Assembly: GCA_922989275.2 (NCBI GenBank)
Contig: OV277861.1
Coordinates: forward strand, 91,674,993 to 91,738,992
Direction: 5' to 3'
Length of the DNA: 64,000 nt
Source of the DNA: Gari tellinella
Lineage: Eukaryota; Mollusca; Bivalvia; Cardiida; Psammobiidae
The position numbers were made by a program, and so were the translations under genes. Numbering within the stretch: the first letter of the stretch is position 1; each line of letters begins with the position of its first letter. Positions 53,030-62,263 of this stretch are shown piece after piece. Under the pieces are notes generated by a model. It had not been told where the DNA came from. It worked only from the letters and a program-made list of their open reading frames with translations, and made no database searches.

Positions 53030-53279
53030 TTACTCTTTGAATCCTAGTCCCGCATATAGGCGTCCTTTTCAAACACTGTACATGTGAATAGTACACATGT
53101 CCTATGCAAACAGTGAAGACCCAGATCAGAGGGCTCCGAAAGGAGCCCTCTGATCAGGTTCTTCACTGTTTGTCACAATGCCAAACATTGACAAAAACAA
53201 CCCTTAAAAGTCAGAAATGGACTAGACTAAAATGGAAACTGGAATTGTCCATTTAAAGTTTCAGGGAGGAAAGAGTTAA
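53030..53279 (+). mobile_element. TTAA-B, complete
   Basis: TTACTCTTTGAATCCTAGTC to GGGAGGAAAGAGTTAA; tip GGGCTCCGAAAGGAGCCC. Chained by TTAA to the next element. Confidence 0.92.
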
Positions 53280-53407
53280 CCCAGTAATCCATTACTCCCT
53301 ATATACATCTTTGACTTTCTAGTAATCCTCCTTATGAAAATAGTTTCGATTTATACAAACATGACTTTGCTTTGTAAGAAAATGTTCCTATATCCTAGCA
53401 GATTGTA
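53276..53407 (+). mobile_element. TTAA-A, left half
   Basis: TTAACCCAGTAATCCATTAC to TATATCCTAGCAGATTG, then broken by the next copy. Confidence 0.75.
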
Positions 53408-53616
53408 ACCCATTACCCCATAGCATGTTTCTAGTTTTTAAGATACAAGACCTTAAAGCAGGTTGAAAGTTAAGCAGAATGTGGCTTAAAGCTATCATCT
53501 GTTAGACTACAGAAACTACTTCATATGGTGCATACTCATGACTGTATGAACTATAAAGGGGAACTGTTTTCTATGGCTGGGGAATAAAGAAAAGGCTTAT
53601 TTATAGGCTTATAGTT
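53407..53616 (-). mobile_element. TTAA-A, right arm deleted
   Basis: TAACCCATTACCCCATAGCA, left arm to CAGAATGTGGCTTAAAG, then directly CTATCATCTGTTAGACTACA; end decayed. Confidence 0.8.
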
Positions 53617-53980
53617 AAAGGCAGGCTGAAAGTAAAGCAGAATGCTCATTTAGGAACATGCTACTTTACTTTCAACCTGCTTAACTCTTTCCTCCCTATA
53701 ACTTCAAATGGACAATTCCAGTTTCCATTTTAGTCTAATCCATTTCTGACTTTAAAGGGTTGTTTTTGTCAATGTTTTGTATTATGACAAATAGTGAAGA
53801 CCCAGATCAGAGGGCTCCTTTCGGAGCCCTCTGATCTGGATCTTCACTGTTTGCATAGGACAAGTGTACTATTCACATGTAAACTGTTTGAAAAGGACGC
53901 CTATATGCGGGACTAGGATTCAAAGGGTTAAGTGGTCCCATACCTTCAAAATTAGACACAGACTGTGGAGAATTAGAAAG
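53617..53980 (+). mobile_element. TTAA-A hosting TTAA-B
   Basis: Arm GGCAGGCTGAAAGTAAAGC with tip variant, right arm to CCTGCTTAA, then TTAA-B, then TTAAGTGGTCCCATACCTTC and ATTAGACACAGACTGTGGAG. Confidence 0.8.
53681..53931 (-). mobile_element. TTAA-B nested in a TTAA-A arm
   Basis: TTAACTCTTTCCTCCCTATA to GGATTCAAAGGGTTAA; tip GGGCTCCTTTCGGAGCCC. Excision with one TTAA restores CTGCTTAAGTGG. Confidence 0.93.
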
Positions 53981-53988
53981 AGCAGATA

Positions 53989-54215
53989 CCAACCCAAGAG
54001 CCTGTTTATAGTTCTAAAGACAGGTGACAACTTAAATCAGGTCAAAAGTAAAGCAAAATGCGCCTTTCTGGCACATTCTGTTTTACTTTCAGCCTACTTT
54101 AAACTTTCATCTCCTAAGATATAGAAAATGTTTCTTATGGTGCAAATACATGACTGTATAAAAGTGAAACTATTTTCTTTTGTGGATGAATAAATTAAAG
54201 GTTAAAAAAGTTAAT
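53989..54215 (-). mobile_element. TTAA-A, end decayed
   Basis: CCAACCCAAGAGCCTGTTTA, palindrome tip GCGCCTTTCTGGCAC, block TTTGTGGATGAATAAATTAA. Confidence 0.8.
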
Positions 54216-54285
54216 TAGATATATAAATGTTTATCAAAATTGATAAGAACCAAACGAAACTAATGTCTTTGTTTGTTTCTTGTAG

Positions 54286-54332
54286 CCAATTGATGTTGAA
54301 GACAGCAATGACAGTACAGAGGCAACAGAGGG
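54286..54332 (+). CDS. Short exon following the large exon
   Basis: Acceptor TTTGTTTCTTGTAG at 54285 and donor GG then GTAAGT at 54333. It is 47 nt long, reads PIDVEDSNDSTEATE plus a split Gly codon, and starts in the phase left by the large exon (phase 0). Acidic and Ser/Thr-rich, in keeping with the disordered protein before it. The next exon must start by completing a GGN codon. Confidence 0.8.
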
Positions 54333-54705
54333 GTAAGTAGAGCTTTTTTGTCAAGGAAGATAATTGTGGTTACATGTATTAGAATTGATGATGAGTTCTT
54401 TCCCTTGACTAGCTTAATGTCAAGGGAAATAATCATGTGTTTCATATATTTGGTTTAGTCAGAGAAGTTGTTTCCCTTGGACAGTTTATCTTATTAACTT
54501 GGGATTTTCTTAGTTTGTATTGGACTATTAAAGGGTAGGGGAAATTACTTCACTAGATTGTCATAGATAAAAGGTGATTTATAAGCCTGTCATATTGCTA
54601 TTTCTTCATGACACAATTGTGTTATAATATTAATTTTATTGTTAAGAGGTTGGCTTGGCTATTTATGTTGGGTTGCGTGTGTCAGTTCAGTCCTTGTACA
54701 TCCTA
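54333..54705. other. Intron sequence, nothing recognised
   Basis: No MITEs here; AATTGATGATGAG-like and CCCTTGACTAGCTTAATGTC stretches are not part of a known family. Confidence 0.4.
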
Positions 54706-54775
54706 CCTAGATAAGGGAAGTATTTCAATTACATGTAAACCAAACCCTATGCTGTCACTACTTATTTAACCCTTT
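54706..54775. mobile_element. hAT-D fragment cut by TTAA-A
   Basis: TACCTAGATAAGGGAAGTAT and AAACCCTATGCTGTCACTAC; the element stops where TTAA-A starts. Confidence 0.6.
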
Positions 54776-55016
54776 CTCCCATAGAAGCGCCTTTGAGCGC
54801 ATTCAGTTTATTCTTGCCCTGAAGAAAAAAGTTCCAATTTATACATTCATAAATATGTATAATACAAAATATTTTCTATATTCTAGCAGATGATAGCTTA
54901 AAGCAGGTTGAAAGTAAAGCAGAATGCGCTTAAAGCGCATTCTGCTTTACTTTCAACATGCTTTAAGTGGACACCTATATTCAATACTAGAGATATGCTA
55001 TGTGGGAAAGGGTTAA
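54776..55016 (+). mobile_element. TTAA-A, complete
   Basis: TTAACCCTTTCTCCCATAGA to GTGGGAAAGGGTTAA; tip GCGCTTAAAGCGC. Confidence 0.93.
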
Positions 55017-55088
55017 CCCATTACTCCATATTTACACCTGGATCACTTGTCTTAAAAACTAGAAACAGGCAATAGGTTAAAGGGTTAA
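55013..55088 (+). mobile_element. TTAA-A deletion derivative (76 bp)
   Basis: TTAACCCATTACTCCATATT joins directly to TCACTTGTCTTAAAAACTAG and GTTAAAGGGTTAA. Shares TTAA with the copy before it. Confidence 0.8.
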
Positions 55089-55105
55089 ATAAATCAATAA
55101 TTGAG

Positions 55106-55170
55106 CTGAACAGTTTAGATTCTGATTTATGCCAGGACAACCAACATCTGATCAGGGTCCAAACTGTTTG
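55106..55170. mobile_element. TTAA-C-type palindrome, tip decayed
   Basis: GAACAGTTTAGATTCTGATT against ATCTGATCAGGGTCCAAACT. Confidence 0.6.
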
Positions 55171-55210
55171 CATAATTATGTCAATGTAGATGCCCTTAGT
55201 AGGATATGGG

Positions 55211-55456
55211 TTAACCCTTTTGGCGCCAAATTAACTGTGGGGCTTTTTTTACCCACACCGCTATTTTATCGTCTACTTCATTATTGTTCTCGACAAGAAG
55301 GTTTCAAAATAAGGTTAAAGGTAGTATGGCTTAAGAAATGTTGACATGAGTATTAAAGAGTTTGGATCCTGATCAGGCAATGCGTTTTGCAGCGTCTGAT
55401 CTGGAACTATACTGTTTGCGTAGCCAATTTTATGGGACTCCGCAGTAAAAGGGTAA
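55211..55456. mobile_element. TTAA element, TTAACCCTTTTGGCGCC type
   Basis: TTAACCCTTTTGGCGCCAAA start; TTTGGATCCTGATCAGGCAA palindrome with GCGTCTGATCTGGAAC; ends CGCAGTAAAAGGGTAAA. Only one such copy; 58712 may start a relative (TTAACCCTTTCAACGCC). Confidence 0.65.
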
Positions 55457-55495
55457 ATGAGATATAGCAGTAAATGTAAATTTGATGTAAAAGTT

Positions 55496-55710
55496 TTAAT
55501 TCTTTGCACTCTACAGCAATATCCTGATTTCCGTTGTTGCTAACAGTTTGGATCCAGATGAGATGCCGCTTAATGCGGCGTCTCATCAGGATCTAAATTG
55601 TTTCACACTCTGACCTCATTTTGATAATTATTTTCGAAAATTGGGAATTTAGTTGAGTAACAAATGACACTTGTCGCTAACGACAATATTAATTAGCGTG
55701 CAAAGAGTAG
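55496..55710 (-). mobile_element. TTAA-C
   Basis: TTAATTCTTTGCACTCTACA to GCGTGCAAAGAG; palindrome GGATCCAGATGAGATGCCGC around TTAAT, so the tip gained a TTAA. Confidence 0.85.
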
Positions 55711-55800
55711 TTAAATGTTTTGGGCTGGATTTCAACAGGAATACAAAAGTTATTTTGTGCAACGAGTGATATATAATATTAGGCTGATGTAGTATTGAGA

Positions 55801-55975
55801 TTAATCTTTAGCATGTTTGGCCATTTAAATATTTTATCATCAAAAGCATTTTTCAGATGATATGCATTTAAAAATGTATCTCCTGAGTGCCAAATAGTTT
55901 TGATCCAGATGAGATGCCAAGTTAGTTGGCATCTCATCTGGATCCAAAGTGAAACTGTTTGCAACAGATATCATA
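55801..55975. mobile_element. TTAA-C with fully compensated tip
   Basis: TTAATCTTTAGCATGTTTGG start; arms GATCCAGATGAGATGCCAA and TTGGCATCTCATCTGGATC pair perfectly although CCAA replaces the family CCGC. Right flank lost after CTGTTTGCAACAG. Confidence 0.8.
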
Positions 55976-56241
55976 AATTTTCCAAAAGGTTTTAATGGTG
56001 TAAAAGTAGGGTTAGGGTGCTTCTTGTGTCAGAGCAATGGCAAGTTATATGAATGAAGCTATTGATAGTATGATTAATGCACAGCTTTTTTAATGACACA
56101 ATAATGCTTTAAGTTGGTGATTTCATTAATTTTGGTAAATAATGTTTCAAACAGTTTATATTGGAATGCATTTAGAAGCTTCAACCCCCGGAAATAGGTC
56201 CTTATTTTTCAAACAGCTGATTGAGTGAAGTTTTTAGTATG

Positions 56242-56488
56242 TTAACCCTTTACTCCACAGATATACACTTTTATGCCTTTAACTTATTCCTCCACTGAAG
56301 AAATAGTTCCTATTTATACAGTCAGGAATATGTCTCATAAATATTTTCTTATTCTAGCATATGGTAGCTTAAAGCAGGTTTAAAGTAAAGCAGAATGCAC
56401 CTTAAGGTGCATTCTGCTTTACTTTAAACCTACTTTAAGTGGTCACCTATCTCCAATACTAGAAACAGGCTAAATAGTAAAGGGTTAA
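56242..56488 (+). mobile_element. TTAA-A, complete, compensated arm change
   Basis: TTAACCCTTTACTCCACAGA to AATAGTAAAGGGTTAA. Left arm GGTTTAAAGTAAAGC and right arm GCTTTACTTTAAACC both carry TTAAAG where the family has TGAAAG. Tip GCACCTTAAGGTGC. Confidence 0.93.
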
Positions 56489-56621
56489 ATAACACTGAAT
56501 AATCATAAAGGCATTTATGAAATAATCAAATATTCTGTGACAGGGGCTCTTGGCACTTTTGAAAAATAATTAATTAGGAATCTAAGAAATTGTTAGCTTT
56601 CTAGGCCCCATGTTTGTACAG

Positions 56622-56671
56622 GGTAAAGCTGCTGACCAGTCGTGTTGACCACAAACACCGAGTGACCCCAC
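56622..56671 (+). CDS. Candidate 50-nt exon
   Basis: TTTGTACAG at 56613-56621 could be an acceptor, and GTGAGT at 56672 a donor. Read in the phase required after the 54286-54332 exon it gives Gly then VKLLTSRVDHKHRVTP, open throughout; the frame hits a stop just beyond the donor. It lies in a MITE-free stretch. The pyrimidine tract is weak and I recognise no domain, so chance is possible. Confidence 0.35.
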
Positions 56672-56835
56672 GTGAGTCGTGACCAGTACGGCTCGGCAGT
56701 AGTACAAGCACATACACAAACACAATGACTGTTTAAATATTAAATTCCTGTGTGATAATAAAATTTTTAATCAAAACAACTGGTACCCAATAGGTCATGG
56801 GTGTAATTTCTATCTGGTCTAATTGAGCACTTGTC

Positions 56836-56968
56836 CCATTACTACATAAATACACATTTTCAAACCTGAAATAGTCCCAACTTTATGCAGTCATGAATAT
56901 GCTCCATAAGGTTTTTTTAAGTGGACAACTGTCTTTAAAAGTATAAACAAGCTATGGGGTAAAAGGTT
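56836..56968 (+). mobile_element. TTAA-A, whole palindrome deleted
   Basis: CCCATTACTACATAAATACA, GAAATAGTCCCAACTTTATG, then TTTTTAAGTGGACAACTGTC and CTATGGGGTAAAAGGTTA. Confidence 0.75.
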
Positions 56969-57098
56969 ATGACAATTAACTATATAATCACAGTACACTC
57001 TGCAACTAACATGACAATAAGAAAGAATACTGGTAGGATCTTTAATGATAGCTTGCTGCTTAATACAGGAGTAACCGTTTACTCCTTAGATACACGTT

Positions 57099-57350
57099 TT
57101 AACTCTTTCCTCCCTGAAACTTAAAATGGACAATTCCAGTTTCCATTTTTGTTTAGTCCATTTCTGACATTTTTAGAGTTATTTTTGTCAATGTTTGGCA
57201 TTATGACAAACAGTGAAGACCCTGATCAGAGGGCTCCTTTCAGAGCCCTCTGATCTGGGTCTTCACTGTTTGCATAGGACAAGTGTACTATTCACATGTA
57301 CACTGTTTGAAAAGGACGCCTATATGCGGGACTAGGGTTCAAAGGGTTAA
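57099..57350 (-). mobile_element. TTAA-B nested in the TTAA-A flank
   Basis: TTAACTCTTTCCTCCCTGAA to GGGTTCAAAGGGTTAA. The host site is the TTAA of the TTTTTAACGCC block near the left end of TTAA-A. Confidence 0.93.
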
Positions 57351-57459
57351 TTCAGTTAACTTATTCCTCCACTGAAAAAAAAAGTTCTACTTTATTAGAT
57401 GTGCAACAAAAGAAAAACATTCTTATATTCTTGTGTAGATGCTAGCTAAGAACATACTG

Positions 57460-57554
57460 AAAGTAAAGCTGAATGTGCCTTAAAAAGTAAAGCAGAATGT
57501 GCCTTAAAAGTAAAGCATAATGTGCCTTAAAAAGTAAAGCAGAATGCACCTTAA
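57460..57554 (+). repeat. ~24-bp arm repeat, 4 copies
   Basis: AAAGTAAAGC(A/T)GAATGTGCC-type unit four times (third reads CATAATG, fourth ends GCACCTTAAG). The fourth matches the single right arm tip best. Confidence 0.9.
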
Positions 57555-57652
57555 GGTGTGTTCTGCTTTATTTTCAACCCGCTGTAAGAGGTCACCTATC
57601 TTCAAAACTGAAAACATGCAAAAAGATGTTTAAATATGAAGTAATTGGTTAA

Positions 57653-58002
57653 AAGTGTTTTACAGATAAAACATAATTAAAGTAAAAAGTAAGGTACATT
57701 AAAAATGTTAAGGCATAGGTTGGTTAAAGAATTGTTCAAGAACATCTTCAGCTCATAGTCAAAATTGGCTAGGTATAAACATTCAAGTCACTGAGGACAG
57801 ATTGAAATTTCATGATTTCTGTAAACAAGATAATTATTGACTTAATTATCTGAAGACTGATTTTAACAGCTCTTAGGCCATCTGCTTACAAGGGTCACTC
57901 AGATCAATAAGCTTTTTTGGCCCGTCAATGTTTTCAAAAGACTTTTAGGCTTTTATAACTAACAAGATTACAACTTAATCTCGTACCATATTATTTATAA
58001 TA
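57653..58002. other. Intron sequence, nothing recognised
   Basis: No supported repeats or exons. Confidence 0.4.
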
Positions 58003-58400
58003 CACCGTTGAACCTGTGTTGAAGAACCATTCCAACCAAGAGTCTTTAAAACAGGTGACAGCTTAATGCAGGACCAAAGTAATGCAGAAAGCTCCTGTAG
58101 GAGCTTTCTGCATTACTTTTGTCCTGCATTAACCCTTTCCCCCATAGAAGCGACTTTTAGCGTATTTAATTTATTCCTCCGCTGAAGAAAATAGTTCCAG
58201 TTTATACCCTCATGAACAATTACCATTACAAATATTTTATATAGCCTAGCAGATTTTAGCTTAAAGCAGGCTGAAAGTAAAGCAGAATGTGCCTTAAGGC
58301 ACATTCTGCTTTACTTTCAACCTGCTTTAAGTGGTCACCTGACTTCAAAACTAGAAACAGGCTATGAGGTAAAGGGTTAAGCAGTTAATTATCTTCAGAT
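58003..58400. mobile_element. TA-F hosting TTAA-A
   Basis: CACCGTTGAACCTGTGTTGA start; palindrome GCTTAATGCAGGACCAAAGT with tip AGCTCCTGTAGGAGCT; right arm to GTCCTGCATTAA, TTAA-A, then TTAAGCAGTTA. Right end lost. Confidence 0.8.
58129..58380 (+). mobile_element. TTAA-A nested in a TA-F arm
   Basis: TTAACCCTTTCCCCCATAGA to GAGGTAAAGGGTTAA; perfect palindrome. Excision with one TTAA restores the TA-F sequence GCATTAAGCAGT. Confidence 0.95.
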
Positions 58401-58506
58401 ATATCTTAGATTATGAATTCTGGTAGGACAAAGTTACGATAATGTCTGTATGACGTGTACAGTATTTTAATAGTTGTACTGGTCAACCTATGGTATCTAA
58501 AAACAT

Positions 58507-58887
58507 AAAACGAACTATTTAAGACAGTAGACATGGAGCATGTCCAACAACAGATAGTTAACAGGTGTGAAAGTTTTCATTTTAATATTGCATTAAGTGG
58601 TCATAACAAGGGATATATTGATGTTTCTGGCCCTATTAAGAAAAGGCGTAAAAAGTATGTTTAGTTGTTTCGCACGGTCCGTTTCGCAGACTTGATTTAA
58701 CATGATAGGGGTTAACCCTTTCAACGCCAAGTTCTGACATCTGATTTATTATTTTCACAAAACGAACTATTTAAGACAGTAGACATGGAGCATGTCCAAC
58801 AACAGATAGTTAACAGGTGTGAAAGTTTTCATTTTAATATTGCATTAAGTGGTGATAACAAGGGATATATTGATGTTTCTGGCCCTA
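58507..58887 (+). repeat. 129-bp direct duplication flanking the minisatellite start
   Basis: 58507-58635 recurs at 58759-58887 (starting AAAACGAACTATTTAAGACA) with one visible difference (GGTCATAAC/GGTGATAAC). Only the second copy leads into the tandem array; the first holds half a unit then diverges at CCCTATTAAGAAAAGG. Confidence 0.92.
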
Positions 58888-59825
58888 CATATGAGGTTTT
58901 CGTTCCCACTTGTTACAAGGGATATATTGATGTTTCTGGCCCTACATATGAGGTTTTCGTTCCCACTTGTTACAAGGGATATATTGATGTTTCTGGCCCT
59001 ACATATGAGGTTTTCGTTCCCACTTGTTACAAGGGATATATTGATGTTTCTGGCCCTACATATGAGGTTTTCGTTCCCACTTGTTACAAGGGATATATTG
59101 ATGTTTCTGGCCCTACATATGAGGTTTTCGTTCCCACTTGTTACAAGGGATATATTGATGTTTCTGGCCCTACATATGAGGTTTTCGTTCCCACTTGTTA
59201 CAAGGGATATATTGATGTTTCTGGCCCTACATATGAGGTTTTCGTTCCCACTTGTTACAAGGGATATATTGATGTTTCTGGCCCTACATATGAGGTTTTC
59301 GTTCCCACTTGTTACAAGGGATATATTGATGTTTCTGGCCCTACATATGAGGTTTTCGTTCCCACTTGTTACAAGGGATATATTGATGTTTCTGGCCCTA
59401 CATATGAGGTTTTCGTTCCCACTTGTTACAAGGGATATATTGATGTTTCTGGCCCTACATATGAGGTTTTCGTTCCCACTTGTTACAAGGGATATATTGA
59501 TGTTTCTGGCCCTACATATGAGGTTTTCGTTCCCACTTGTTACAAGGGATATATTGATGTTTCTGGCCCTACATATGAGGTTTTCGTTCCCACTTGTTAC
59601 AAGGGATATATTGATGTTTCTGGCCCTACATATGAGGTTTTCGTTCCCACTTGTTACAAGGGATATATTGATGTTTCTGGCCCTACATATGAGGTTTTCG
59701 TTCCCACTTGTTACAAGGGATATATTGATGTTTCTGGCCCTACATATGAGGTTTTCGTTCCCACTTGTTACAAGGGATATATTGATGTTTCTGGCCCTAC
59801 ATATGAGGTTTTCGTTCCCACTTGT
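58860..59825 (+). repeat. 57-bp minisatellite, 17 units, apparently perfect
   Basis: Unit starts AAGGGATATATTGATGTTTC and contains CCTACATATGAGGTTTTCGT. 57 is a multiple of 3, so two + frames stay open through the whole array (19-residue unit YIDVSGPTYEVFVPTCYKG in one, DILMFLALHMRFSFPLVTR in the other). The open frames begin at 58785 and 58849 and end at 59891 and 59865. No promoter or splice context suggests translation; I treat this as a young satellite. Confidence 0.97.
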
Positions 59826-60003
59826 TCAACCCTTTCACTGCTTTATCCAGAGTACCGTAAAATGATTATTTGCAAACAGTTTGAATCCTGATCAGACTCC
59901 GTATAACTTTGATAGACACTCGTAAGTCAAAATACTTAAAATTTACATTAAAGCAGGTGACAATCATTTAAGGCATATCATGTAATGATGGTGAAGGGGT
60001 TAA
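59826..60003. mobile_element. TTAA element right of the minisatellite
   Basis: TCAACCCTTTCACTGC and ATGGTGAAGGGGTTAA look like inverted ends; GCAAACAGTTTGAATCCTGA and TCAGACTCCGTATAAC are what remains of the palindrome. Confidence 0.55.
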
Positions 60004-60250
60004 CCCTTTGAACCCTAGTCCCGCATATAGGCGTCTTTTTCAAACAGTGTACATGTGAATGGTACACTTGTCCTATGCAAACAGTGAAGACCCAGATCAG
60101 AGGGCTCCGAAAGGAGCCCTCTGATCAGGGTCTTCACTGTTTGTCATAATGCCAAACATTGACAAAAACAACCCTTAAAAGTCAGAAATGAACTAGACTA
60201 AAATGGAAACTGGAATTGTTTATTTAATGTTTCAGGGAGCAAAGAGTTAA
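60000..60250 (+). mobile_element. TTAA-B, complete, in duplication unit 1
   Basis: TTAACCCTTTGAACCCTAGT to GGGAGCAAAGAGTTAA, tip GGGCTCCGAAAGGAGCCC. TTAA duplicated; removal leaves GGGGTTAAAGCAG as in unit 2. Confidence 0.95.
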
Positions 60251-60384
60251 AGCAGTGAAATATTATAACTCCGTATAACTTTGATAGACACTCGTAAGTC
60301 AAAATACTTAAAATTTACATAAAAGCAGGTGACAATCATTTAAGGCATATTAGTAATGATGGTGAAGGGGTTAAAGCAGAGAAA

Positions 60385-60576
60385 CGGGGCTCCAGATAAG
60401 AGGGAGTTATTTCAACAAATCCAACAACTCTCACTCTTTTAAGCACCAAATTCTATGGTGTTACTACTCATTAGAATCGTCTCTTCGAGACGATTCTTAT
60501 GAGTAGTGACACCATAGGGTTAAATTCAGAAATAAAGATTTTAGATTTTGAAAAACTACCCTTATCTGGTGCTCTG
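60385..60576. mobile_element. hAT-D, complete, in duplication unit 2
   Basis: CGGGGCTCCAGATAAG to CTTATCTGGTGCTCTG; flanks AGAGAAA and AGTGAAA are the (one mismatch) target duplication; unit 1 shows the empty site GCAGTGAAATA. Confidence 0.93.
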
Positions 60577-60647
60577 AGTGAAATATTATAACATAGGATC
60601 AAAGTTAGATATTTTACCGAAAAAGGGTGTATTTATAGAGAAATAGG

Positions 60648-61447
60648 TTAACTCTTTGCATGCTGGAACATTTTTTCATCTGCATGAATTGTCGTCTGCT
60701 ATTGTTCATAAGTAAAAATTTCAAAAACAAAGGACAAGGTTCACGAAGCCTCCGTTTTGGCCCTGTAAAACTCTTTTTTTCCCAATTAATGTTTTAGCTT
60801 TATTTTCTCTTTATTTGTCAATTTCAGATATTAATACTTCATATTATACATAAAGATCAACCCAAATTCAAGTTTTGATAACTTTATAGTTTCTTGTAAA
60901 TAGACCATGAGGCCAAATAAGGCCAAAAAGGCAGATTTTTGGTATAATTCAGGGTATAAATCATAGAAATAAACAATGAAGGCACTAATGCGACACAAAG
61001 ATATTTTAAGTACACAATAAATATTTAAGTTGAAGTAACATATCCAAATTTTGAAGTGTCGCATGCATGCCTTCATAATTTATTTTTAGGATTTATACAT
61101 AGAATTGTACCAAAAATCTGATTTTTTGTCATTTGTGGCCTCTAGGTTCATTTACAAGAAACTATAAGATTGTCAAAACTTGACTTTGGGTCGTTTGTGT
61201 GTATATTATGGAGTATTAGTATCTGATATTGACAAATAAACAGAAACTAAAGATAAAAAATTTTTTGGAAAAATATTTTTTTTACAGGGCCAAATTGGAG
61301 GCTTCGTGAACATTGTCCTTTCAAAACAGGGTCAGAATGTCAAACAGGTTTGATCCTGATGAGACGCCGCATTATGCGGTATCTCATCTGGATCGAAACT
61401 GATTGCAAAGATAATCACGATTCCACCGCTAGTATGCAAAGCGTTCA
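60648..61447 (+). mobile_element. TTAA-C hosting a long foldback
   Basis: TTAACTCTTTGCATGCTGGA, TCGTCTGCTATTGTTC; after the inner element CAAAACAGGGTCAGAATGTC, palindrome with tip GACGCCGCATTATGCGGT, and CGCTAGTATGCAAAGCGTTCA. Confidence 0.85.
60730..61320. mobile_element. ~590-bp foldback with ~290-bp arms, family T
   Basis: AAGGACAAGGTTCACGAAGC and CTTCGTGAACATTGTCCTT are the ends. Pairing runs through the element: TTGTCAATTTCAGATATTAA with TTAGTATCTGATATTGACAA, TTTCTTGTAAATAGACC with GTTCATTTACAAGAAAC, ATAAATCATAG..AATGAAGGC with GCCTTCATAATTTATTTT. No coding capacity. Confidence 0.9.
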
Positions 61448-61754
61448 GGCAGGTTTACCTGCATATGTTCAAATACCTTACATCCATTCTTCAACTTTGA
61501 TTTATGGTAATTGGCAATTGAGGGCTTGAATAAAATTATGTTATTTTATCTGTATATCATTTTGTGGGTGTGTCTATACTGGCAGGCAGGTGATATAACC
61601 CCTCCACACTTCTTACAGATATTATTATAGATATCGAGTTTCATCAACCACAGTCTCACTTCTGTTAAACAGTCACTTGAAATTATTATTGTTTAATGCA
61701 AATTGAAGTGAACATTTTCTAAGTAAATAATCATAAAGCAGAAAAACTATAGGA
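61448..61754. other. Intron sequence, nothing recognised
   Basis: GTATAGATATTATTATAG-like stretches only. Confidence 0.35.
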
Positions 61755-61992
61755 TTAACCCTTTTTCTAGTATTGGATAGATATGACTTCATAAAGCAGG
61801 TTGAAAGTAAAGCAGAATGCGCCTTAGGGCGCATTTGGCTTTACTTTCAGCCTGCTTTAAGCTATCATGTGTTAGAATATAACAAAATGTTTCTTTAATA
61901 TATATTCATGACTGATTAAATTGGAACTATTTTCTTAAGCGGAGGAATAAATCATATTCGCCAAAAGGCGCTTCTATGGGGGAAAGGGTTAA
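61755..61992 (-). mobile_element. TTAA-A, short left end
   Basis: TTAACCCTTTTTCTAGTATT start lacks CCCCATAGCCTG; palindrome tip GCGCCTTAGGGCGC; GGGGGAAAGGGTTAA end. Confidence 0.9.
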
Positions 61993-62008
61993 GGAGCCAC
62001 CTATTATA

Positions 62009-62206
62009 TCAACCCATTACTCCATAGACTGATCCTACTTTTGAAAATAGGTGACCACTTAAAACAGGTTGAATGTAAATTCTGATAGAATATATAAAAT
62101 ATTTCTTATGAGTCTTTTTTTGTGACTGTATGAATTGGAACTATTTTCTTCAGTGGAGGAATAAATTAGAGGTGTAAAAAGACGTATTTATGGGGTAATG
62201 GGTTAA
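62009..62206 (-). mobile_element. TTAA-A, palindrome mostly deleted
   Basis: TCAACCCATTACTCCATAGA, ACAGGTTGAATGTAAATTCT, then directly GATAGAATATATAAAATATT; GGGGTAATGGGTTAA end. Confidence 0.85.
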
Positions 62207-62263
62207 GCACTCTCTATGTCTTAAGAGTGTCGATGCTTCCATGCAAATTATTGACGTTTAATA

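Larger units (their letters stand above)
57069..57652 (+). mobile_element. TTAA-A hosting TTAA-B, with amplified left arm
   Basis: GTAACCGTTTACTCCTTAGA to CACGTTTTAA, then TTAA-B, then TTAATTCAGTTAACTTATTC and CTCCACTGAAAAAA; repeated left arm, single right arm, end GTAATTGGTTAA. Confidence 0.85.
59897..60590 (+). repeat. ~125-bp tandem duplication, each copy hit by a different MITE
   Basis: CTCCGTATAACTTTGATAGA to GGTGAAGGGGTTAA at 59897-60003 recurs at 60269-60375. Unit 1 is continued by AGCAGTGAAATATTATAA after a TTAA-B insertion; unit 2 by GAGTGAAATATTATAA after an hAT-D insertion. Confidence 0.85.

Noticed and set aside
58785..59891. 368-residue repeat protein from the 57-bp array
   Set aside because: A perfect array with a unit length divisible by 3 stays open automatically; the second frame is open too, and no promoter or exon context is visible.
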